Positions 10,356 through 16,542 of a stretch of 64,000 nucleotides of DNA are shown piece after piece. Source of the DNA: Dolichospermum planctonicum (lineage in GTDB: Bacteria > Cyanobacteriota > Cyanobacteriia > Cyanobacteriales > Nostocaceae). The position numbers and the translations under genes are program-made. The notes beneath the pieces are model-generated. The model made no database searches. It was not told the origin of the DNA and worked only from the letters and a program-made list of their open reading frames with translations. Location of the stretch: positions 1 to 64,000 of the forward strand of contig NZ_BJCF01000023.1 of the NCBI RefSeq assembly GCF_005402965.1, given 5' to 3'. The stretch's first letter is position 1; each line of letters begins with the position of its first letter.

Positions 10356-10396
10356 AAATTCTGTGTTAAGTTATACCTTGTTGATGTAGAGAAGTT

Positions 10397-11401
10397 TCAT
10401 TTGAGTACCAAAGGGGTATATTTATCAGTTGTGTCCATTAAATACTTAGCCAGTAATCTTGCTTGCAATTCAAAAGCTTCTCGATAAGTACATTTACGTC
10501 CCATTACCGGGTGTTTAAACTCTGATATTTTTTTCTTTTCGTACAAAGTCAAAAAAGTTTTGCGTCCTTCTGGAGTGAGAGAAACAGCGCCACTTAATGG
10601 TTCAGTTACAAAATCTGCTGGGGTTAATAATTGCTTATTCAAAACAGATAAAACCACCGCATCTACCACCAAAGGACGAAATTCTTCCATTAAATCTAAA
10701 GCTAAAGAAGGGCGATTATAGCGATCAAAATGTAGGTATCCTAAATATGGATCAAAACCGACAATATTCACAGCACTTTGCACATCATGACGCAATAAAG
10801 AATAACCAAAACTTAACAATGAATTTACTGGATCTGTAGGTGGACGACGGACACGCTTAGTAAAAGAAAATTGAGAATTACGAATCAGACGATCAAAACA
10901 ACCAAAATAAGCAGCACTACCAGAACCTTCTAAACCACGCAAAGAACTGATATTTTCAGTTGAACTAATTGCAGTAATGACCTGTTCAATGCGAGGAATA
11001 CTTTTAGATAGATCAATATCACTAAATTCACGCTGATACCGCATTAAAGTTTGGCGATAATTTTTTAATTTCCCCCTCACAAAACCTTGAACAGCATGAA
11101 TAGATTTAGGTGTTTTTCCTGCTGCTTGCCATTGTGCTTGGCGAATGAAAATATTGCCAGTCATTTCTGGCTGTAACCGTCCCAAATAATGACCAATATT
11201 ACTGATAAAAGATAGAGGAATATGGCGTTCCATTAACTCAAAAATAACCGCTGGTGAAATAGTTGCTCGTCCTAAAATAACTACACCTTCCAGATGAATA
11301 AAAGGAATATCTTGAAGAATTTTCTTTTCAAATTTCACATGAATCCGTTCATCAACCTTACCAATAAAAGCATCATCTTGTGTGATGTAAAGAGTACCCA
11401 T
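10397..11401 (-). CDS. cas1: CRISPR-associated endonuclease/integrase Cas1
   Basis: A 334-residue protein with the Cas1 beta-domain start (LYITQDDAFIGKVDERIHVK) and a helical catalytic domain. Metal ligands are visible in the conserved blocks NSLLSFGYSLLRHD, GYLHFDRYNRPSLALD and LMEEFRPLVVD. Cas1 integrates new spacers at the leader-repeat junction together with Cas2, with Cas4 trimming prespacers. It lies between cas4 and cas2 with gaps of 90 and 41 bp. The gap upstream of its start contains GTTGACA heptamer repeats (about 11418-11446). It looks intact. Confidence 0.97.
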   Translation of the reverse strand: MGTLYITQDDAFIGKVDERIHVKFEKKILQDIPFIHLEGVVILGRATISPAVIFELMERHIPLSFISNIGHYLGRLQPEMTGNIFIRQAQWQAAGKTPKSIHAVQGFVRGKLKNYRQTLMRYQREFSDIDLSKSIPRIEQVITAISSTENISSLRGLEGSGSAAYFGCFDRLIRNSQFSFTKRVRRPPTDPVNSLLSFGYSLLRHDVQSAVNIVGFDPYLGYLHFDRYNRPSLALDLMEEFRPLVVDAVVLSVLNKQLLTPADFVTEPLSGAVSLTPEGRKTFLTLYEKKKISEFKHPVMGRKCTYREAFELQARLLAKYLMDTTDKYTPLVLK

Positions 11402-11491
11402 GATTAAATCCTCAAAATAGGTGACAGTTGACAGTTGACAGTTGACAGTAAAAGGAGTTTTAGAAAGGTTTTTGCATCAAGTATAAATTTC

Positions 11492-12166
11492 TCAATCTGC
11501 TTCTTGATAACGCCCCACTTTATCAGCAACTTGTGGCAAACATCGAGAATAAAGACTACAAGCATCACAGCGTTTTGTTTTGACAGCTTTTGGCATAGCA
11601 CCTGTAAACAGTAAGGTTTGGATAGCTTCAATAGTCGCAATAGTAATACTTCGTAATTCTGGGGTAATTTCTACTAATTTGCGTTGATGAGTTTGAGCAT
11701 AATAGATATAGCCAGTATTGATATTTTTGCCTGTCATTTCCTCCAAACACAAAGCCTGAGCGCAAACTTGCAATTCATCATTATCCCATTCTCCTTTACG
11801 TCCGCGTTTATATTCAATAGGGTAAAATTCGCCATTTTCAAATTCAATTAAATCAGATTTACCGATAAGTTGATATTGCTCTGATTTCAGATAAATAGCG
11901 CGTATCTGCCAAGTTTCCTCACGATTTTGTCCTCCAACTGTGTGAACTCGTTCATGTAAACTTGTACCTTCAATGGTATATTGATTATCAACAAATTCAC
12001 CAGCACAATGAATCAACCAGCAACGGTGAGGACAATAGGAATATTGATTTAAAGAGGCAATATTAACGTAATCCTCATCAGAGGTGACAGGTGACTGGTA
12101 ATAGGTGACAGGTGACAGGTTACAGGTTACAGTAGGAAGAGAGTTAGTTTGATTTTGTTTAGTCAT
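11492..12166 (-). CDS. cas4: CRISPR-associated exonuclease Cas4
   Basis: A 224-residue RecB-type nuclease with an iron-sulfur cluster. Ligand cysteines are in YCPHRC and in CDACSLYSRC. The PD-(D/E)XK centre is spread over EGTSLHERVH, GKSDLIEFENG and PIEYKRG. Cas4 processes prespacers for Cas1-Cas2. The first 30 or so residues (TVTCNLSPVTYYQSPVTS) are a translation of GTGACAG-type heptamer repeats and have no counterpart in a usual Cas4, which begins near YVNIASLNQYSYCP. Either the repeats expanded into the gene start or a downstream start is used; I saw no better start codon with a ribosome site. The catalytic part seems complete. Confidence 0.94.
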   Translation of the reverse strand: MTKQNQTNSLPTVTCNLSPVTYYQSPVTSDEDYVNIASLNQYSYCPHRCWLIHCAGEFVDNQYTIEGTSLHERVHTVGGQNREETWQIRAIYLKSEQYQLIGKSDLIEFENGEFYPIEYKRGRKGEWDNDELQVCAQALCLEEMTGKNINTGYIYYAQTHQRKLVEITPELRSITIATIEAIQTLLFTGAMPKAVKTKRCDACSLYSRCLPQVADKVGRYQEAD

Positions 12167-12210
12167 AGTTAATTAAAAGTGGTAAAAGTTGATAGTGGGA
12201 AGAAAGTTAG

Positions 12211-12579
12211 TTATGGTGTATTTAAGATTTTCAAACGAAGAGAAGTGAGCATTTTACTAATTTCTATAATCAGGGATAATGTAGGATTTGCCTGTTCTGA
12301 AGTTAGATAAGTTAACCTAACTGCAAGCATTAAAAAAGTTTCTGTTTCCATTAATGAACCCTTAGCTATAGATAAAAAATGTCCAAAATCGTTTTTAGTT
12401 ATTCCTCGTCCATGACCTTCGGCAATATTGGCTGGAACAGATGCAGCCGCACGGGTAATTTGTGAAGTAAGACGATAAATTTCTGTATTTGGAAATCCAG
12501 CAGCTAATTGATAGATATTCACTACCATATCCATTGATTTTTGCCACACAATTAAATCTCGATGTGATTCAATCTTCAT
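12211..12579 (-). CDS. Four-helix-bundle protein (S23/IVP family)
   Basis: A 122-residue protein with the family signature: start SHRDLIVWQKSMDMVVNIY, then TSQITRAAASVPANIAEG and KNDFGHFLSIAKGSL. The family is known from 23S rRNA intervening sequences, and related bundles (Avd) assist reverse transcriptases in diversity-generating retroelements. No reverse transcriptase is present here. The gene lies between cas6 (138-bp gap full of heptamer repeats) and cas4 (44-bp gap) in the same orientation, so it is probably co-transcribed with the cas genes. Any link to CRISPR function is only positional. Confidence 0.85.
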   Translation of the reverse strand: MKIESHRDLIVWQKSMDMVVNIYQLAAGFPNTEIYRLTSQITRAAASVPANIAEGHGRGITKNDFGHFLSIAKGSLMETETFLMLAVRLTYLTSEQANPTLSLIIEISKMLTSLRLKILNTP

Positions 12580-12624
12580 AAATAACTCGTCTTATCTTTT
12601 GACTTTTGACTTTTTACTTCTTAA

Positions 12625-12722
12625 CTGTCACCTGTCACCTCTCCCCGTGGCGTAGCACCTGTCACCTGTCACCTGTCACCTGTTACCTGTCACCTGTCAC
12701 CTCTCCCCTGTCACCTCTCACC
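12625..12722. repeat. Heptamer (STRR) repeat tract between cas6 and the four-helix gene
   Basis: About twelve imperfect copies of CACCTGT/CACCTCT, interrupted by CCCGTGGCGTAGCACC. The tract runs into the stop codon of cas6 (12718-12720). Similar tracts are at 5740-5780, 11418-11446 and 12088-12132. Confidence 0.85.
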
Positions 12723-13536
12723 TTCTCCTCACCATGCCCATACCCATAGTTGTTTTTCTGCCAACACCTGCATATAAAGCAAAATCAGCTAAGGCGTTAA
12801 TTTGTTTAATTGCTGTTGTTTCTACATTGCCAAGAATGCGATAACTAATTTCACCCAAACAACCAATAAATTTGTTGTCATAGTTGCTAATAACCTGAGT
12901 ATTGATATTAAAAGCACTAGCATAAATTGATTCAAAAGAAATATTGGTTAATTCAATACCGCTATATTTATGCCACCGATTTAGTAGACTATTGAATACA
13001 GATTCCCGTGTTGGTAAAACATTATCAAATTCACCTTGACGAAAAGCTACAGGTGTAGAAAAGATGAAATTAAGATTGCGTTCTATTTCACTTGCTTGTT
13101 GATATAAATGGTAATAAGTACAAGCATTAGCCCAAGGTTGATTAGATTGGGGTGTACCCTGAATGCTAGTAATATATAGGTTGGCTGAACCTAAGTGCCA
13201 AGGTTTTTCCGGGTTGATATTTAACCATAAAGGGGTGAGTTGACTAAATAAATTGTCATTTAATAAAGAAATACGCCACCAACAAGAACTACCAGCAGGA
13301 ATAGGGTTTTGATGGGCATATTGCAAAGTATAAGATTGGATTTTATGTTTGTTTTGTACCTGCAATGGTGAGAGAGTGAAGGCTTTATCGGCGTTGGATT
13401 CGTGTAAGTAGTCTCCTAATTTTCTATCAACAGAACTGACTAGGTTAAGAAATAAGGCGTGGTAATGTCTCCCGGTGAGGAAATTGGGGTAAATTGGAGA
13501 TTGGGGGATGATGTTGAGGATGAGACTATGGGGCAT
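12718..13536 (-). CDS. cas6: CRISPR repeat endoribonuclease Cas6
   Basis: A 272-residue double ferredoxin-fold (RAMP) protein. The start MPHSLILNIIPQSP is the usual cyanobacterial Cas6 N-terminus, so I place the start at 13536. The longer frame to 13584 begins with GTG inside a dispersed repeat and is unlikely. The C-terminal glycine-rich loop GVGRKTTMGMGMVRRR is the RAMP signature. Cas6 cuts the pre-crRNA within each repeat, 3' of the hairpin, leaving the ATTGAAAC handle. It follows csc1 by 83 bp. The stop codon lies at the edge of a heptamer tract, so the last few codons may have been shaped by repeats. Confidence 0.93.
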   Translation of the reverse strand: MPHSLILNIIPQSPIYPNFLTGRHYHALFLNLVSSVDRKLGDYLHESNADKAFTLSPLQVQNKHKIQSYTLQYAHQNPIPAGSSCWWRISLLNDNLFSQLTPLWLNINPEKPWHLGSANLYITSIQGTPQSNQPWANACTYYHLYQQASEIERNLNFIFSTPVAFRQGEFDNVLPTRESVFNSLLNRWHKYSGIELTNISFESIYASAFNINTQVISNYDNKFIGCLGEISYRILGNVETTAIKQINALADFALYAGVGRKTTMGMGMVRRR

Positions 13537-13566
13537 ATTATTGATGGTTGAAAATTCTAAGTTAAG

Positions 13567-13599
13567 GGCGGGCAAGATGCCCACCCCACAGGATTTGTA
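13567..13599. repeat. Dispersed repeat between csc1 and cas6
   Basis: A copy of the GCGGGCAAGATGCCCACCCC element, followed by ACAGGATTTG, sits in the intergenic gap of the operon. It resembles the copies at 2160, 26924 and 26996. Confidence 0.7.
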
Positions 13600-13619
13600 A
13601 GTGTGAAAATGATGAGAAT

Positions 13620-14327
13620 TTAAGCCTTAAATCTATATTGCATTTGTTTGGGAATTTTTACATTTTTGACATCATCAAAATCGTAATATTCTCCTTGCAT
13701 TTGCACATTTTGAATCAGACTTACTGGCGGCATATTTACCACATCATAGCTAATTACTCGATTAGTAAACATGACATCTAAAGGATTTAAAGGATGAGTA
13801 CAAGTAAATAAATCAGTTTTAGTTTTTGGTGGTGGTAATTTCTCAACGGTAATTTCTGCTTTACTCATCCATTTACCTAAACGAATCCATTTAGGTAATT
13901 TGATGTCTTTTTGAGCAATTAGAAAGAACTCAAATTGACTTTCTGGGGCAATTTCCTTTGCTCTACCAAAACTGGGAATATTCTTTTGGGTTTTTTCCAT
14001 TTCTACATGGTAGTTATTATTTGCATATTTCCATGTATTTAGAACAGATGAATGATGCAAAGAACGAGCCGGAGTTATATAAATTCCTTGCTCATTTAAA
14101 GGAGTTAAATGTGCTTCATATTTTGGCACTTGTTCGGGACAAAAATAGCGATAAGAATCTTCTTCTGCAACGGTTGTTGAGTAGATTTGACTATCAACTA
14201 AACCGAGTGCATAACAGAGAGCATAATTATGAATTATTGCTTCTGTTTCATAAAGTCTGCCAATTTCACGAGTGGCAAAATAAAGGCTGTCATGTAGTTC
14301 TAATTTGCAGCGATAGATAATGGTCAT
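13620..14327 (-). CDS. csc1: Type I-D Cascade subunit Csc1 (Cas5d)
   Basis: A 235-residue protein with the Csc1 start MTIIYRCKLELHDSLYFATR and the motif IHNYALCYALG, followed by YEAHLTPLNEQGIYITPA. Csc1 is the Cas5-like subunit that caps the crRNA 5' handle in the I-D effector. It stands directly after csc2, as in other I-D loci; the 62-bp gap holds a hairpin (14347-14379). Length is typical, and no defect is seen. Confidence 0.92.
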   Translation of the reverse strand: MTIIYRCKLELHDSLYFATREIGRLYETEAIIHNYALCYALGLVDSQIYSTTVAEEDSYRYFCPEQVPKYEAHLTPLNEQGIYITPARSLHHSSVLNTWKYANNNYHVEMEKTQKNIPSFGRAKEIAPESQFEFFLIAQKDIKLPKWIRLGKWMSKAEITVEKLPPPKTKTDLFTCTHPLNPLDVMFTNRVISYDVVNMPPVSLIQNVQMQGEYYDFDDVKNVKIPKQMQYRFKA

Positions 14328-14346
14328 AGTGGTGATGATGGGGTAT

Positions 14347-14379
14347 AGATTCCCGACTTCTTTGAGAAGTCGAGAATCT
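14347..14379. repeat. Hairpin repeat between csc2 and csc1
   Basis: AGATTC-c-CGACTTCT, a TTG loop, AGAAGTCG-a-GAATCT. This is a member of a dispersed hairpin family built on CCCGACTTCTT/AAGAAGTCGGG that also occurs at 24363-24389, 41660-41690 and 61831-61860. It could attenuate or stabilise the polycistronic message, but has no U-tail. Confidence 0.75.
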
Positions 14380-14389
14380 GAATATTCAA

Positions 14390-15400
14390 CTACTTAGTTT
14401 TAGCGGCTGTTTTCTTTTTGCTAATATGTTTGCTGGCATATTCTTTAGCTTCAGTATCAGCTTTTTGCAAAATTGATTTAATTCCTGCTTCGTTATTTGT
14501 GAGAGATTTAACTTCATTAATTAGCGGAATAAAAGCATCACCAATAAAGTCTGTATGCACAATAAATTCATCATTCATTAAACTCTCAATTGCACTTTTA
14601 GCAGATGTAATTACATCATCTTCATCTAAAGGATCTGGAGATTTGAGAGTATTATTTGCTTTCATTTGGTCATATATGGCTTGAGTCCAACGCAGGTTAC
14701 TGGTAATTTCTCCATCAGCAAAAATCACACCGACTAATTCATTTCTAACACGACCTGTACGGGTTGTTTGTGCGCCATAGTGACGAGTTCGGAGGATGTT
14801 ATTAAAAACATACAGGAAACTAGCTTCTGTGGGGTCTTTTAATGTGACAATGCTGGGGAAAAATACCTGTGGTCTAATGTGGTCTTGTTGATTAATTCTG
14901 CTAGTAACTTCACCAGCTTTAGAACCACTTTCTCCTTTAGAAGCCATTGTCCCATTTTCAAAAGGAGCATTGAGAGTAAAGGTTTCATGAGATTCATCAA
15001 AAGCAGTAATTGAAAATGCGGTATCTACCACAACTTTGGATTTTTCTGAACCAGAATCACCAATAGCAAAACCGTAAATTATACAATCAGGGTTATCCAT
15101 TGCAAAAGATACGTTATATTCACATTCTTCTGCTGTCATAAATTTGTATTTCCGCAATAATTCCCGACCTACTAATCTTTCTGGTGTAGACTGTTTACGT
15201 TTGAACATGGAAAGACGGCTAATGGTGTTTTTGTCTTTAACTCCTGCTCTTACTCGTGCTTTATTTAGTTCGCTATCTGTTTGGAATAAAGGGTAAGATT
15301 CAGTAACACGAATAGTTAAAAAGTGGACATATTTTCCCATTGGTTTGTAGGGAATTTCTGTTTGAAATAATTTAGCGTCAACGGTTTTTAAGAGTGACAT
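14390..15400 (-). CDS. csc2: Type I-D Cascade backbone subunit Csc2 (Cas7d)
   Basis: A 336-residue RAMP protein with Csc2 landmarks: YVHFLTIRVTESYPLFQTD, the conserved RLVGRELLRKYKF, and SFLYVFNNILRTRHYGAQTT with TGRVRNELVGV. Several copies coat the crRNA spacer in the I-D effector. The C-terminus is a lysine-rich tail (KHISKKKTAAKTK). The gene has a good ribosome site (GGAGAAAATT before the ATG). It is separated from cas10d by the inserted PD-(D/E)XK gene, whereas these two genes are normally adjacent. Confidence 0.95.
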   Translation of the reverse strand: MSLLKTVDAKLFQTEIPYKPMGKYVHFLTIRVTESYPLFQTDSELNKARVRAGVKDKNTISRLSMFKRKQSTPERLVGRELLRKYKFMTAEECEYNVSFAMDNPDCIIYGFAIGDSGSEKSKVVVDTAFSITAFDESHETFTLNAPFENGTMASKGESGSKAGEVTSRINQQDHIRPQVFFPSIVTLKDPTEASFLYVFNNILRTRHYGAQTTRTGRVRNELVGVIFADGEITSNLRWTQAIYDQMKANNTLKSPDPLDEDDVITSAKSAIESLMNDEFIVHTDFIGDAFIPLINEVKSLTNNEAGIKSILQKADTEAKEYASKHISKKKTAAKTK

Positions 15401-15450
15401 AATTTTCTCCTGGAAATAAATGTTTAATGGCGATGAGAGTCAATTAAATG

Positions 15451-16056
15451 TTAAATGAGAGCTTGAACGAGAATCCGCATTAAGGGGTCTACGTCATCAG
15501 GAACACGATAACTATCAAGTCCTTGAGTAAGATGTTTATTAATGCGATCTAGTTGTGCAAATTCCCATATTTTGCCAGTGGTAACTGAACCAATAAGGTG
15601 AGTTTGTTGTTGATTTTCTTGCCATTTATCTAGGGCAATTAATTCTGCAAAAAGCTGTGTCATACCATAATCTAAATCCTCTTTTTTAGCTTCGATTACT
15701 AAGAGGTTATTGCGATTTTTAATCAGATAATCAAAGTAACCTTGTAGTTGTTCGCTGACTTTAATTTGATATTCAATTCTCACCTGTGATTTAGTATAGT
15801 GAACTAAGTCTAAAATTATTGGAGAAATTAATACTTCTCTGCGACTTGTCTCATTGGCTAAATCAAAGTATGGAAGAATTTCATCAAGTCTTTCTTGCAA
15901 TTCTTGTAATCGGTCTAGATTTTCTTGATATTGGGGTAAATTCAAACGTTTTCGAGTAAATGTATAGCCAAATTCTTGAGCAAAATCTTGAGGTGAAATG
16001 TGCATCTCAAAATATTTGCTAAAAGTATAAGACTGAGTAGAATCCAGAATAGTCAT
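15451..16056 (-). CDS. PD-(D/E)XK nuclease-like protein (HsdR N-terminal type) inside the cas operon
   Basis: A 201-residue protein resembling the nuclease domain of type I restriction R subunits. It has E74 in RREV, D109 in QGYFDY and the core E122-x-K124 in LLVIEAKKEDLDYG, followed by TGKIWEF. Residues 41-70 form a leucine- and glutamate-rich helix. Its ATG lies 3 nt after the cas10d stop, so translation is probably coupled, and csc2 follows after 50 bp. It is not a core I-D protein. It could be a captured nuclease, an accessory to interference, or a standalone restriction-type enzyme. The catalytic residues look intact. Confidence 0.8.
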   Translation of the reverse strand: MTILDSTQSYTFSKYFEMHISPQDFAQEFGYTFTRKRLNLPQYQENLDRLQELQERLDEILPYFDLANETSRREVLISPIILDLVHYTKSQVRIEYQIKVSEQLQGYFDYLIKNRNNLLVIEAKKEDLDYGMTQLFAELIALDKWQENQQQTHLIGSVTTGKIWEFAQLDRINKHLTQGLDSYRVPDDVDPLMRILVQALI

Positions 16057-16059
16057 TAT

Positions 16060-16542
16060 CTAATTTTCCTCAGTTTCAATCTCAGTAATTTCATCAGGTT
16101 CATTTTGGGGACGTGCCTTATATTCTTTATCATCTGCTAAACGATAAAGAAATTCACAGGTATCTCGAATGAGGTTTAATTGACGACCTGCTAACCGGGC
16201 GCGATCGCTCTTAAAAGACCCCTCAAAAACATCCTCTACAAAATACTTAGCAAACTCTAAAACAGCTTGTCTTTCTTCCTCCCGTTTACTCATTATCCAA
16301 CGTCCTTCCGCTGTGGAAGAATGTACTCGATCCATTAATTTAACAATCTCTGCTGCTACTGCTAAAGTTAAAGTTTCCCCATCAAACACACTAGAATCTG
16401 CTTTAAGAATAGTATCCGCAGCGATATCAATGGGTTTTAAAACAGCATTAGCTTTAGCATTAAACCTTTTATTGGCTCGATAAAAACGGCGATAAAGTTC
16501 CGTTAAATTTTGAGGATGATTCAAAGTTGATCTTGCTTCCAC
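16060..16542 (-). CDS. cas11d: Putative Cas11d small subunit from an internal start in cas10d
   Basis: Within the 3' end of cas10d there is a ribosome site CAGGAGA (minus strand, 16557-16551) placed 9 nt before an in-frame GTG at 16542-16540. Translation from it gives a 160-residue, mostly helical protein starting VEARSTLNHPQNLTELY and sharing the cas10d stop. In characterised type I-D systems the small subunit Cas11d is made by internal initiation in the large-subunit gene; this site fits that in position and size. The site is seen in the sequence; its use is inference. Confidence 0.65.
   Translation of the reverse strand: MEARSTLNHPQNLTELYRRFYRANKRFNAKANAVLKPIDIAADTILKADSSVFDGETLTLAVAAEIVKLMDRVHSSTAEGRWIMSKREEERQAVLEFAKYFVEDVFEGSFKSDRARLAGRQLNLIRDTCEFLYRLADDKEYKARPQNEPDEITEIETEEN

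Noticed and set aside
12211-12579. Reading the four-helix gene as part of a diversity-generating retroelement
   Set aside because: No reverse transcriptase or template/variable repeat pair is present in the window.
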